Of a DNA stretch of 64,000 nt, positions 30,749 to 39,965 are shown in pieces (the first letter of the stretch is position 1; each line of letters opens with the position of its first letter). The notes beneath the pieces were generated by a model that did no database searches, was not told the origin of the DNA, and saw nothing but the letters and a program-made list of their open reading frames with translations. The position numbers and the translations under genes are program-made. This stretch comes from Candidatus Dormiibacterota bacterium (lineage in GTDB: Bacteria > Chloroflexota > Dormibacteria > CF-121). The DNA lies in NCBI GenBank assembly GCA_035544955.1, contig DASZZN010000005.1:1-64000 (forward strand). The letters are read 5' to 3'.

Positions 30749-31735
30749 CTACGTAATTCGGGGCATCCCCCCATAAACCGGGGTACACCATTGCCGGTAG
30801 CGCGGGTCCTGGCCCCGCACCGCGCGGAAATAGGCCTCCTGGAGTCCCATTGTGATGGTGCCGGGCCGGCCGGTGCCAACCCGGCGCCCATCCACCTCGA
30901 CGATCGGCGCCACCTGGACGCCGGTGCCGCAGAGGAAGGCCTCATCGGCCTGGTAAACCTCGGTGCGGTCGATGCTTCGCTCGACGACGTCGAGCTCGAA
31001 GTCGAGGGCCAGCCGCATGACGGCGGCGCGGGTGATGCCAACCAGGATGTCATCCGTGACGGGGGGTGTGACCAGGGTTCGGCCCTGGACCATGAAGAAG
31101 TTGGCCGCGGCCCCCTCGGCGATGTGACCGTCCTCCGTGAGCATCAGGCAATCGTCGTAACCGGCGGCGTTGGCATCTTCCGTGGCCAGCGCGGTGTTGA
31201 CATAGGCGCCGGTGATCTTCGCCCGGGCCGGGATGCTGTTGTCGCTGACCCGCCGCCAGGAGGAGATCGTGACTCGCAGCCCGTCGATGCGCGCGTAGGC
31301 CCCCATCGGCATGGCGAAAATCGCAACCGCATCCTCGGACGAGTGCAGATCGACCTTGATCATGGCGGAGGCCTTGTAGGCGATCGGCCGGACGTAGACG
31401 TCGGTCCGGTAGCCGTCACGGCGGACGATCTCGCGGGTCAGCTCGCACAGCTGGTCGACGTTCTCCTCGACCTTGATCTTGAGCAGCGCCGCCGACTTGA
31501 GAAACCGCTGGTAGTGCTCGGCCAATTTCAGGAGGTAGATCTCATGCTGCTCGGCGTTCCAGTACCCGCGGATCCCCTCGAAGCACGCCGTGCCATAGTT
31601 CAACGCGTGGGTGCCGATGCTGACGTTCGCCTCTCCGAAGGGCACGATCGCGCCCTTGAAGTAGGCAAAGCCACCATAGACCGCCTTCGTTGGCGGGGGT
31701 GGCGCCGTTTCCGGGTGCAGGGGCTCGATTGCCAT
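30749..31735 (-). CDS. ilvE: Branched-chain amino-acid aminotransferase
   Basis: This 328-residue class-IV PLP enzyme carries out the last step of Ile, Val and Leu synthesis. The PLP Lys lies in ARAKITGAYVNTALATEDA. HIAEGAAANFFMV and CGTGVQVAPIVEVDGRRVG form the cofactor and substrate loops, and LNYGTACFEGIRGYWN is the N-terminal signature. It overlaps the leuA stop by one base and ends the ilv/leu operon. Confidence 0.93.
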   Translation of the reverse strand: MAIEPLHPETAPPPPTKAVYGGFAYFKGAIVPFGEANVSIGTHALNYGTACFEGIRGYWNAEQHEIYLLKLAEHYQRFLKSAALLKIKVEENVDQLCELTREIVRRDGYRTDVYVRPIAYKASAMIKVDLHSSEDAVAIFAMPMGAYARIDGLRVTISSWRRVSDNSIPARAKITGAYVNTALATEDANAAGYDDCLMLTEDGHIAEGAAANFFMVQGRTLVTPPVTDDILVGITRAAVMRLALDFELDVVERSIDRTEVYQADEAFLCGTGVQVAPIVEVDGRRVGTGRPGTITMGLQEAYFRAVRGQDPRYRQWCTPVYGGMPRIT

Positions 31736-32967
31736 CAGGCGATAGCCCCCACCCTGCCCTCCCCCTGAGGGGGAGGGGCCGTTGTTGCGAGCGATTGCGT
31801 GAGGCGCACGATATCCTCCAGGTCCCGATCGAGGATGTCTTTCTTGCGGTCGGCGAGCTCCAGGAAGAGCTCCCAGGCCCGGCCGAAGTCCGCCTCCGAG
31901 AGGTGGTACCCGAGCTCGCGGAGCCGGAACTGAAACGCGTGGCGCCCCGACCTGGGGGAGAGCACGATCCGGCTCTCTCCCATCCCTACCTCTTCGGGCC
32001 GCATGATCTCGTAATTCAGCTTGTCTTTGAGAATGCCGTCTTGGTGAATCCCGGAAGCGTGTGCAAAGGCATTTGCGCCGATCACCGCCTTGTTCGGCTG
32101 CACCGGGATGCCGGTGTGCTTCGAGACCAGCGCGCTGACCTCCGCCAGGCGAGTGGTGTCGATACCGGTTCGCAGCCCGAGCGACTTCTCGCGGGTCCGC
32201 AGGATCATCACGACTTCCTCAAGCGAGGCGTTGCCGGCCCGCTCGCCGATGCCATTGATCGTGCATTCGACCCGGCGGGCGCCATTCAGGACCGCGGCGA
32301 CGCTGTTCGCGGTCGACAGGCCGAGGTCGTTGTGACAATGCACGCTGATCAAGGCGCGGTCGATGTTGCGGACGTTGTCGCGGATCGACGCGATCAGCGC
32401 CCCGAACTCGTTGGGGAGCGTGTAGCCCGTCGTGTCGGGGATGTTGACGACCGTGGCGCCGGCGTCGATCACGGCCTCGAGCGTTTCGAAGAGGTACGCG
32501 AGATCGGCGCGGCCGGCATCCTCGGGCGAGTACTCGACGTCATCGCAGAGCGAGCGGGCATAGGTAACGGCTTCGACGCCGCGGCGGAGCACATCGCGCC
32601 GGTTGGAGCGCAGCTTCCGCTCGATATGGATGTCGGACACCGAGAGCACCATGTGGATCTGCTTTCGCTCGGCATCCTGGACAGCCTGCCATACAGCATC
32701 GATGTCGGGACGAGCCGCCCGCGCCAGCGCGGTGATCATCGGGCCCCGAACCTGCCGGGCGATTCGCTGCACCGCCTCGAAATCGCCGGGAGAGGAGAGG
32801 GGGAAGCCGGCCTCGATTACATCAACGCCGAGGCGAGCGAGCTGCCAGGCGATCGCCAGTTTCTGATCCGGGGTCAGCGAGGCGCCGGGCGATTGCTCGC
32901 CGTCGCGCAGGGTGGTATCGAAGATGAACACGCGGTCGCCGGTCGGTGTCGGTACTCGGGCCTCCAT
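31735..32967 (-). CDS. leuA: 2-isopropylmalate synthase, short form lacking the regulatory domain
   Basis: The 410-residue protein has the full DRE-TIM catalytic barrel: [20 protein letters not shown], the metal-binding [20 protein letters not shown] and [21 protein letters not shown] linker follows ([40 protein letters not shown]), and then it stops. The C-terminal leucine-binding domain of about 120 residues present in typical LeuA is missing. The last residues ([13 protein letters not shown]) are coded by a 9-bp inverted repeat, so the domain may have been lost when that repeat arrived. Feedback by leucine is therefore uncertain. Confidence 0.9.
   Translation of the reverse strand: MEARVPTPTGDRVFIFDTTLRDGEQSPGASLTPDQKLAIAWQLARLGVDVIEAGFPLSSPGDFEAVQRIARQVRGPMITALARAARPDIDAVWQAVQDAERKQIHMVLSVSDIHIERKLRSNRRDVLRRGVEAVTYARSLCDDVEYSPEDAGRADLAYLFETLEAVIDAGATVVNIPDTTGYTLPNEFGALIASIRDNVRNIDRALISVHCHNDLGLSTANSVAAVLNGARRVECTINGIGERAGNASLEEVVMILRTREKSLGLRTGIDTTRLAEVSALVSKHTGIPVQPNKAVIGANAFAHASGIHQDGILKDKLNYEIMRPEEVGMGESRIVLSPRSGRHAFQFRLRELGYHLSEADFGRAWELFLELADRKKDILDRDLEDIVRLTQSLATTAPPPQGEGRVGAIA
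31757..31777. repeat. Perfect 9-bp inverted repeat at the end of leuA
   Basis: CCCTCCCCC-TGA-GGGGGAGGG lies inside the leuA 3' end. Such G/C-rich palindromes with this Gly-Glu-Gly-Arg-Val translation are common dispersed repeats in many high-GC genomes. Only one copy is seen here. Confidence 0.6.
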
Positions 32968-33977
32968 CAGTTGCTGGCCTTCTTGTCGGCTTTCAGCCAG
33001 GGCATCATGGCGCGCAGCTCCGCCCCGACCTTCTCGATCAGCTCGCCTTTGGCGCGCTGCCGGGAGGCGTTGAAGGCGGGCCGGCCGGCCTGGTTTTCCA
33101 GGATCCAGGTGCGGGCGAAGGTGCCGTCCTGGATCTCACGGAGGATCTGGCGCATCTCCTCGCGGACGGCGGGACTGATGATCCGTGGGCCGCTGACGTA
33201 GTCGCCGAACTCGGCGGTGTCGCTGATGCTGTACCGCATGTAGCTCATGCCGCCCTGGTACATCAGGTCGACGATCAGCTTCATCTCGTGGAGGCACTCG
33301 AAGTAGGCGAGCTCCGGCTGGTAGCCGGCTTCCACCAGGGTGTCGAAGCCGGTCTTGACCAGCGAGGTCAGTCCACCACAGAGCACGGCCTGCTCGCCGA
33401 AAAGGTCCGTCTCGGTCTCCTCTTTGAACGTCGTCTCCAGCACGCCCGCCATCGTCGAGCCGATCCCGCGGGCGTAGGCGAGCGTGCGGGCGCGCGCCTT
33501 GCCGGTCGTGTCCTGGTGGACGGCGAACAGCGCGGGGACGCCGACCCGCTCTTTGAAGAGCCGGCGCACGATATGGCCCGGCCCTTTGGGCGCGACCATC
33601 GCGACGTCGATATCCGCCGGCGGGAGGATCTGGCTGAAGTGGATGTTGAAGCCGTGCGCGAACATCAGCGCGCTGCCCGGCTTGAGGTTCGGCTTGACCA
33701 CCTCGTCGTAGAGCCGCTTCTGCGTCTGGTCCGGCACGAGCATCATCACCAGGTTGCCGAGTTCGACGGCCTTCTCGACCGTCTCGACGCGTAGGTCTTC
33801 CTTTTCTGCCGCCTCCCAGGACTTACTGCCCTTGTAGAGGCCGACCACGACATCGACGCCGCTGTCCTGCAGGTTCAGGGCGTGCGCGTGGCCCTGACTG
33901 CCGTAGCCGATGACCGCGACTCGCTGGCCCGCCAGCGCCGCCATGTCGGCGTCGTCGTCGTAGTAGACCTTGGCCAT
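32967..33977 (-). CDS. ilvC: Ketol-acid reductoisomerase (class I)
   Basis: This 336-residue NADPH enzyme isomerises and reduces acetolactate or acetohydroxybutyrate. [20 protein letters not shown] is the cofactor fold; [20 protein letters not shown] and [20 protein letters not shown], with acidic Mg ligands, form the active site. It shares one base with the leuA start and with the stop of the TPP enzyme, so the operon is tightly coupled. Confidence 0.95.
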   Translation of the reverse strand: MAKVYYDDDADMAALAGQRVAVIGYGSQGHAHALNLQDSGVDVVVGLYKGSKSWEAAEKEDLRVETVEKAVELGNLVMMLVPDQTQKRLYDEVVKPNLKPGSALMFAHGFNIHFSQILPPADIDVAMVAPKGPGHIVRRLFKERVGVPALFAVHQDTTGKARARTLAYARGIGSTMAGVLETTFKEETETDLFGEQAVLCGGLTSLVKTGFDTLVEAGYQPELAYFECLHEMKLIVDLMYQGGMSYMRYSISDTAEFGDYVSGPRIISPAVREEMRQILREIQDGTFARTWILENQAGRPAFNASRQRAKGELIEKVGAELRAMMPWLKADKKASN

Positions 33978-35773
33978 TAGAGGTACGTCTTGGTCGTCAG
34001 GTTGTTCAGCCGGGGGTTGAGGCCGATCACCTGGTCGGCGTCGACCGGCACGTCGATCAGGATCGACTGGCCCGAGGTCTCATAGCAGGCGTCCATGATC
34101 TCCTTGAGATTGCTCAAGTCCGGCTTCACCCGGTAGCCGTCCCAGCCATGCGCCTTCGCCGCACCGACGAAGTCGATCGTCGGCAGCGTCGAATGGTAGC
34201 GCCGCTTCTCGACGTCGGGGATGACGACTTCGAGGCCCTTGTCGACGATCCCGTAGACGCCGTTGTTGATGATGAAGAGCCGCAGGTCGAGGTTGGCGGC
34301 GTCGGCCAGCGCGCCGCCGAAGAGGCGCCAGCAGCCGTCGCCGGAGAAGACGAAGGTATGGAGGCCGGGATCGGCCATCTTTGCGCCGACGCCCAGCCCG
34401 AAACCGCCGCCCATCGCCGACCCGTCATGGGTGCTGTGGAACGGAATCCAGGGATGGGGTCGCTGTGTGACGTACTGCCGATCCTTGTAGGCGATGCAGA
34501 CGTCGTCGAACCCGATGCTGTTCGGCCGCCACGATTGGTGCAGCTGCTCGTAAAAGCGGATGAAGTCGACGCTACCCTCGCGCACGTCGCGAGAGATCTG
34601 GCGGGTATTGAGGCGTTCGGGCACATCCATCGGTGGCCGCCGGCCGACGCCGCGCTTCGACAGCTGCGGAATGACCTCTCGTAGAACCGCGTCCAGGTCC
34701 CCATGCACCACGTCGTAGTTGCCGCGAACGCGATGGCGGAACTCGCCGGCGATGTGGCCGTACTGCTCCGTCCACCCCGTGAAGTTCCAAACCTGTCCGG
34801 CGGGAATCGTCGCCAGGTTGAGCGAATATTCGCCCGGATCGAAGCCGAGCGTAATGACGCAGTCGTCGGGACCGACGCTTCGCCAGAGCTTCATCGCCTC
34901 GTCGTTGCCGCCGAAGGAGATGTAGCCGAAGCCGTAGCGGTTGTCGGGCGAAACGGCATTCGCCCCGTTGACCGACCAGACGGTCGGCGCCTGCAGCAGC
35001 TCCGCCAGCTGGGTGGTCAGGGCCGGCATGCCCGGCCAGCGCGCGGCCTCGCTGCCGACATAGATCACGACCCGGCGCCCGTCGGCGATCTGCGGAAAGT
35101 CCTGCACGAAGCGCTCGACGTCCTGCGGACGAAAGCCGCGGGGGCGGAGACGTGACGGCACGTCGACCTCGATGTCCTTGGAGAGGATGTCCGGATAAAA
35201 GGCGATGGCGATCGGCTTGGATTCCATCAGGATCGCCTGGGCCCGCTCGAGCTGCTCCTCCATGGTGTCGATGTCGTCGATCACGATGCAGCCATCACCC
35301 AGCTCGGCCTGGAGTTGCGGCACGATGTTCATGCCGTGGACCGACACGTCCTGAAGTGGCGCCTGGCCGATCGACAGCGTGGAGTTAAGGGCAACCAGGT
35401 AGACCGCCGGGATGTTGTGCAGCTTAGCGTCGGTCAGGCCGCTCCCTCCCAGCTTGGTGGCGGCGCCGGTCGTGGTGATACAGCCGGCGACGCGGCCGGA
35501 GGCGAGGTAGTACCCGAGCGGAACGAAGCCGGCGACGTACTCGCCCATCGTCAGCATGCGGGGCGCGCCGTCTGTCGCTTCCGACGGGTCGGACAAGGGC
35601 TCGAGGTGCTTGGTCACGTGGATCAAGCCACCACCGTTGACGCCGGCGTAGGAGGTGATGCCCCAGCGGCGGAGCGTCTCGATCAGCCAGAAGTTGCCGC
35701 TGGTGCGCTCCAGCGGCGCCGGCCCAAACGGTGTCAGCTCCTGCTCGACGCGGTCGATCATTTCAGTACTCAT
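33977..35773 (-). CDS. TPP-dependent acetolactate-synthase-like enzyme
   Basis: 598 residues with the three-domain plan of the acetolactate synthase/pyruvate oxidase family. The catalytic Glu is probably E78 in [11 protein letters not shown]; the central domain contains [18 protein letters not shown]. The TPP motif is [20 protein letters not shown] (GDG at about 478-480) followed by IINNGVYG. Sequence around the N-terminal site ([12 protein letters not shown] in place of the usual PGG motif) is divergent. No small IlvN-type subunit gene is present. Position before ilvC, leuA and ilvE makes acetolactate synthesis the best guess; another decarboxylase or ligase activity is possible. Confidence 0.78.
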   Translation of the reverse strand: MSTEMIDRVEQELTPFGPAPLERTSGNFWLIETLRRWGITSYAGVNGGGLIHVTKHLEPLSDPSEATDGAPRMLTMGEYVAGFVPLGYYLASGRVAGCITTTGAATKLGGSGLTDAKLHNIPAVYLVALNSTLSIGQAPLQDVSVHGMNIVPQLQAELGDGCIVIDDIDTMEEQLERAQAILMESKPIAIAFYPDILSKDIEVDVPSRLRPRGFRPQDVERFVQDFPQIADGRRVVIYVGSEAARWPGMPALTTQLAELLQAPTVWSVNGANAVSPDNRYGFGYISFGGNDEAMKLWRSVGPDDCVITLGFDPGEYSLNLATIPAGQVWNFTGWTEQYGHIAGEFRHRVRGNYDVVHGDLDAVLREVIPQLSKRGVGRRPPMDVPERLNTRQISRDVREGSVDFIRFYEQLHQSWRPNSIGFDDVCIAYKDRQYVTQRPHPWIPFHSTHDGSAMGGGFGLGVGAKMADPGLHTFVFSGDGCWRLFGGALADAANLDLRLFIINNGVYGIVDKGLEVVIPDVEKRRYHSTLPTIDFVGAAKAHGWDGYRVKPDLSNLKEIMDACYETSGQSILIDVPVDADQVIGLNPRLNNLTTKTYL

Positions 35774-35788
35774 CAGATCCGACGCCTC

Positions 35789-35980
35789 TCAACCGCTGAA
35801 CATGCGATTGATCGCTTCGGTGACCTCGTGTCCGCGCCCGAACGGATGGGCCTGCGTTTGGCGCCCGGCGACGGCGGCGCTCAGCGCCTGCGTGCAGATG
35901 TCCGCCACGTCGATCTGGTGCCGTCGCTCCTGGATCTCGTGGTGCAACCCGTCAGGGATCTCGATGGTGTAGCTGGCCAT
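35789..35980 (-). CDS. 63-residue ribbon-helix-helix-like protein at the head of the ilv operon
   Basis: A beta strand (SYTIEIPDGLHHEIQERRHQ) followed by two helices (VADICTQALSAAVAGR and HEVTEAINRMF) resembles CopG/CcdA-type DNA-binding proteins or antitoxins; no toxin gene is adjacent. A GAGGAGG site lies nine bases before ATG 35980. The gene sits between the T-box and the acetolactate-synthase-like gene, so its translation is the direct target of the T-box. A role as operon regulator or coupling leader is inferred. Confidence 0.6.
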   Translation of the reverse strand: MASYTIEIPDGLHHEIQERRHQIDVADICTQALSAAVAGRQTQAHPFGRGHEVTEAINRMFSG

Positions 35981-35984
35981 TGGT

Positions 35985-36175
35985 ACCTTCCTCCTCGTTG
36001 CAGCTGGCTTGGTCGAACGACACGTTCCTGCTGCAAGGACGAGAGGATCGCCTCCCGCGGTACCACCCTGCTTGCGGCCACGGCCGCCGCTCTTGTCGAG
36101 CCGCCCGGCTCCGGGGGTGAGTAAATCCCCATCAACGCCGGTTGACTCAACCCGAAACGCTACCAGCCTCGGCCG
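35985..36175 (-). promoter_or_regulatory. T-box riboswitch, translational type
   Basis: On the minus strand AGGGTGGTACCGCG (36056-36069) and the downstream CGTCCTTG form the classic T-box antiterminator/antisequestrator pair. Upstream lies a short stem I in which GAGT/ACTC and CGGG/CCCG strands enclose a CAAC-CGGC-GTTG hairpin. There is no U-tract. Instead TTGCAGC (36030-36036) can pair with GCTGCAA (35998-36004), and adjacent TCCT with the AGGA of the ribosome site, masking it. The specifier codon is not certain: an ATT at 36124-36126 and a nearby CTC are candidates. Confidence 0.85.
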
Positions 36176-36263
36176 TGCGAGTCCATTGTGCAAACCATCC
36201 AAAAGTCATTGGTTCCTTTGGTCCTTCACGCCAGCCCCAGCTTGGGGCATACTAGTCACTCCC

Positions 36264-37958
36264 ATGGCGCTCACAGTCCGGGAAGCGATGGCGCTGGGGG
36301 GGTTGAGGAGGGGCGAGGTGCTGGCCGGGGCCAGCGGCCTCGACCGCACGATCACCTGGGTGAAGGTGCTCGAATCCCCAGAGACGATCAGCTGGCTCGC
36401 CGAGGGCGAGCTGCTGCTGACCGTGGCGTTCGCGATCAAGGATGACCAGGCGGCCCAGAAGGACTTGATGCGCAACCTGGCAGCGGTCGGCTCCGCCGGC
36501 CTGGTCATCAAGCCGGAGCGCTACCTCCCCCAGATCCCCGAGGACATGCTGGGCCAGGCGGACGAATTCAAGATCCCCCTGATCCGGATCCCCCCGGACG
36601 TCTCCTACCTCGAGATCATGAACCCGATCCTCGAGCGCATCATCAACGCCCAGAACAGCCAGCTGCGGCGCTCGATCGAGATCCACACGCAGTTCACCCA
36701 CCTCGCCCTCGACGGCCAGGGCCTGGATGCGATCGTCAAGACGCTGGGCGAGCTGGTCGAGAGCTCGGTCACGCTCGAGGACGTGAGCTTCCACCTGCTG
36801 GCCAGCCACGTGGTCCCGGGTGTCACCGACAAGCACCGGCAGCAAACGCTGGCTCACCACGGCACCCCGCTCAAGGTTCGCCAGGCGGCGGCCATCAAGA
36901 GCATGCTGCAGGAGGTCGTGCGCGGCCGCGCGCCACACAAGGTTCCACCCTTTCCGGAGCTGGGGTTGACCGCGCCCCGCATCATCACGCCCGTCCTCGC
37001 CGGTCGCGAGAACCTGGGTTACTTGTCGATCATCGATCACCCGCAGCACCTCGAGGAGCTGGCGATGGTGGCGGTTGAGCACGCGGCCACCGTGATCGCG
37101 CTCGAGATGATCAAGCAGCGCGAGGTCGCGGAAGCCGAGGATCGGGTGCGCGGCGAGCTGGTCGATGACCTGCTCAACGGCACCTTCGGCGACCAGGCGA
37201 ACGTCCAGCGCCGGGCGCGACATCTTCACTACGACCTCTCGGTGCCGCACCGGCTGCTGGTGGTCGATGTGGACCACTTCGGACGGTTCATCAGAGAGCG
37301 ACGCTACGAGGAGGGGCGCGTCATCGCGCTCAAGCATCAACTCTTCCAGGTCGTGACCGGCGCCGTTCGCCGTCAGCATCCGCGCCACCTGGTCAGCGCC
37401 CACAGCGATAGCGTCATCGTGCTCGTGCCACAATCCGCCGACGGCACCGACCCCGAGGCCGAGGGCCTCGCCACGCGGATCCGCGAGGCCGTCGCTGAGT
37501 CGGAGCTCGGCATCACAGTGTCGGTCTCGATAGGCCGGCTCTGCGTCAAGCCTGAAGACTTCAAGCCCGCCTTCGTCGAAGCCCAGCGCGCACTCGACCT
37601 GATGGTGCGCTTCGGCAAACGCGAGCAGGTCATCAACTACGAACGCCTCGGTGTCTACCGGCTGCTGGCGCAGGTCGAAGATCGGGCTGGCCTGGACGCC
37701 TTTGCCGGCCGCATGCTGGCGCCGCTGGTCGACTACGACCGGGCCCGCGGCACGCCACTACTGAAGACGCTCGAGGTTTACCTGCAGCGGCATGGCAACC
37801 TGCGGCAGTCGTCGCGCGATTTGCATATTCACCTCAACACACTGCATTACCGGCTACGCCGGATCAGCGAGGTCACCGGGGTCGACCTCAAGGACGCCGA
37901 CGCCCGGCTGGATCTCCTGCTCGCTTTGCGCGTGCGGGCCCTCGCCGAAACGAGGTAG
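36264..37958 (+). CDS. PucR-family transcriptional regulator
   Basis: This 564-residue protein has an N-terminal PucR domain (VREAMALGGLRRGEVLAGAS; PERYLPQIPEDMLGQADEF), a central GAF/GGDEF-like part and a C-terminal HTH_30 (LETLEVYLQRHGN-type region; DLHIHLNTLHYRLRRISEVT). Such regulators respond to small metabolites such as purines or amino acids. It is divergent from the T-box/ilv operon and directly followed by leuC, so branched-chain amino-acid control is plausible but unproven. ATG 36264 begins the conserved domain. Confidence 0.88.
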   Translation: MALTVREAMALGGLRRGEVLAGASGLDRTITWVKVLESPETISWLAEGELLLTVAFAIKDDQAAQKDLMRNLAAVGSAGLVIKPERYLPQIPEDMLGQADEFKIPLIRIPPDVSYLEIMNPILERIINAQNSQLRRSIEIHTQFTHLALDGQGLDAIVKTLGELVESSVTLEDVSFHLLASHVVPGVTDKHRQQTLAHHGTPLKVRQAAAIKSMLQEVVRGRAPHKVPPFPELGLTAPRIITPVLAGRENLGYLSIIDHPQHLEELAMVAVEHAATVIALEMIKQREVAEAEDRVRGELVDDLLNGTFGDQANVQRRARHLHYDLSVPHRLLVVDVDHFGRFIRERRYEEGRVIALKHQLFQVVTGAVRRQHPRHLVSAHSDSVIVLVPQSADGTDPEAEGLATRIREAVAESELGITVSVSIGRLCVKPEDFKPAFVEAQRALDLMVRFGKREQVINYERLGVYRLLAQVEDRAGLDAFAGRMLAPLVDYDRARGTPLLKTLEVYLQRHGNLRQSSRDLHIHLNTLHYRLRRISEVTGVDLKDADARLDLLLALRVRALAETR

Positions 37959-37961
37959 ATT
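37956..37961 (+). promoter_or_regulatory. -10 element (TAGATT) for leaderless leuC
   Basis: It overlaps the PucR stop codon and ends six bases before GTG 37968, supporting that start rather than ATG 37989. Confidence 0.45.
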
Positions 37962-37967
37962 CGCGTC

Positions 37968-39371
37968 GTGGGTCCAACGAATCGCGCGATGGGAAAGACG
38001 ATGCTGGCGAAGATCTGGGACGAGCACATCGTCGCCGCCGGCGAGGGCGAGCCCGACCTGCTCTACGTCGATCTCCACCTCGTCCACGAGGTGACGTCGC
38101 CGCAAGCCTTCGAGAGCTTGCGCCTGGCCAACCGGCGGGTCCGCCGGCCCGACCTCACCGTCGCGACCATGGACCACGATGTGCCGACCCGCGGCGGGCG
38201 GGCGGCAGCCGACGAGATCGCGGAACGCCAGATGTCGGCCCTGGAAGCCAACTGCCGGCGGGAGGGAATCGCGCTGTACGGCATGGGCCACGCCCGCCAG
38301 GGGATCGTCCATGTCATCGGGCCCGAGCTCGGCCTTACCCAGCCAGGCCTGTTGATCGTGTGCGGCGACTCGCACACCTCGACCCACGGCGCGTTCGGCG
38401 CGCTCGCCTTCGGCATCGGGACGTCCGAGGTCGAGCACGTCCTTGCCACGCAGTGCTTGCGGCAACGCCGGCCGAAGACGATGGCCGTCACCGTCGATGG
38501 CGACCTGCCCATGGGCGTCACGGCCAAGGATGTGGCGCTCGGCATCATCGCCCGGATTGGCGTCGACGGTGGCCGCGGGCATGTCATCGAATACCGCGGG
38601 TCGACGATCCGCGCGTTGTCGATGGAGGGGCGGATGACGGTCTGCAACATGACGATCGAAGGTGGCGCGCGCGCGGGGATGGTGGCGCCTGATGAGACGA
38701 CCTTTACCTATTTGAAAGGGCGACCGCATGCGCCCCGCGGCCAGCAATGGGAGGAGGCGGTCGCGCGCTGGAAGGCCCTGCCGACCGAAGCGGGCGCGGA
38801 ATTCGACCAGGATGTGTCGATCGACGCTGGGCGGCTCGAGCCATATGTGACCTGGGGCACCAATCCCGGGCAGTCTGTGCCGGTGACCGGCAGTGTGCCC
38901 AACCCGGCAACCGAGACCGATGAGCGGGCGCTGGCCTACATGGCGCTCGAGCCCGGAACGAAGATCGAGGCCATCGCGATCGATCGCGTCTTCATCGGCT
39001 CCTGCACGAACGCCCGCCTCGAGGACCTCCGCCTGGCGGCAACGGTCATACGCGGCCAGACGGTGCATCCCACGGTACGGGCGATGGTCGTGCCGGGCTC
39101 CGTCAGCGTAAAGCAGCAGGCGGAGGCCGAAGGACTGGATGCCGTGTTTCGCGAGGCAGGCTTCGAGTGGCGCGATGCGGGCTGCTCCATGTGTCTCGGC
39201 ATGAATCCCGACATCCTCGGGCCGGGCGAGCGCTGCGCATCGACGAGCAACCGCAATTTCGAAGGCCGGCAGGGGAGCGGAGGCCGCACCCACCTGGTCA
39301 GCCCGCCGATGGCGGCCGCGGCGGCGATCGCCGGCCACCTGGTCGACGTGAGGGAATTCTCGAGGAACTGA
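37968..39371 (+). CDS. leuC: 3-isopropylmalate dehydratase, large subunit
   Basis: This 467-residue aconitase-family subunit holds the [4Fe-4S] cluster. Its Cys ligands are in [17 protein letters not shown] and [37 protein letters not shown] and [20 protein letters not shown] are further landmarks. It starts at GTG 37968 or ATG 37989; the first fits a leaderless promoter. The stop overlaps leuD by one base. Confidence 0.95.
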   Translation: MGPTNRAMGKTMLAKIWDEHIVAAGEGEPDLLYVDLHLVHEVTSPQAFESLRLANRRVRRPDLTVATMDHDVPTRGGRAAADEIAERQMSALEANCRREGIALYGMGHARQGIVHVIGPELGLTQPGLLIVCGDSHTSTHGAFGALAFGIGTSEVEHVLATQCLRQRRPKTMAVTVDGDLPMGVTAKDVALGIIARIGVDGGRGHVIEYRGSTIRALSMEGRMTVCNMTIEGGARAGMVAPDETTFTYLKGRPHAPRGQQWEEAVARWKALPTEAGAEFDQDVSIDAGRLEPYVTWGTNPGQSVPVTGSVPNPATETDERALAYMALEPGTKIEAIAIDRVFIGSCTNARLEDLRLAATVIRGQTVHPTVRAMVVPGSVSVKQQAEAEGLDAVFREAGFEWRDAGCSMCLGMNPDILGPGERCASTSNRNFEGRQGSGGRTHLVSPPMAAAAAIAGHLVDVREFSRN

Positions 39372-39961
39372 TGGAACCCTTCACCCGCGTCACCGGCGTT
39401 CTCGCCCCGCTCGACCGGGCAAACGTCGACACCGATCAGATCATCCCCAAGCAATTTCTCAAGCGGATCGAACGCTCCGGTTACGGCCCCTTCCTTTTTT
39501 ACGACTGGCGCCGCGTTGGCGACTTCATCCTGGACAAACCGGAGTACCGGGGCGCGCAGGTGATGGTGACCGGCGCGAACTTCGGTTGCGGATCGTCGCG
39601 CGAGCACGCGGCCTGGTCGTTGCTCGACGCCGGGTTTCGCGTCGTGATCGCGCCGTCCTTTGGCGACATCTTTAAGAGCAACAGTTTTCGCAGCGGCCTG
39701 CTCCCGGTCGAGCTCCCGGAGCCTCAGGTTGCGGAACTCATGCGTCTCGCCACCGAGGAGCCCGGGATGGAGGTCACCGTCGACCTCGCGGCCCAGCGGA
39801 TTGGCGCGGGCGGATTCGAGACGTCGTTTAAGATCGACCCGTTCTACCGCGAGTGCCTGCTCAACGGTTGGGATGAGGTTGCGCTGACGCTGCGGCGGGA
39901 GACCGATATCGCGCGCTACGAGACCGCCCGCCCGGCCTGGCTTCCGGCAGCAACCCCTTAG
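39371..39961 (+). CDS. leuD: 3-isopropylmalate dehydratase, small subunit
   Basis: This 196-residue swivelling-domain partner of LeuC carries RANVDTDQIIPKQFLKRI, GANFGCGSSREHAAWSLLDA and the substrate loop SFGDIFKSNSFRSGLLPV. ATG 39371 overlaps the leuC stop (TGATG). The stop lies five bases from the stop of the convergent glycosyltransferase gene. Confidence 0.95.
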   Translation: MEPFTRVTGVLAPLDRANVDTDQIIPKQFLKRIERSGYGPFLFYDWRRVGDFILDKPEYRGAQVMVTGANFGCGSSREHAAWSLLDAGFRVVIAPSFGDIFKSNSFRSGLLPVELPEPQVAELMRLATEEPGMEVTVDLAAQRIGAGGFETSFKIDPFYRECLLNGWDEVALTLRRETDIARYETARPAWLPAATP

Positions 39962-39965
39962 TCGC

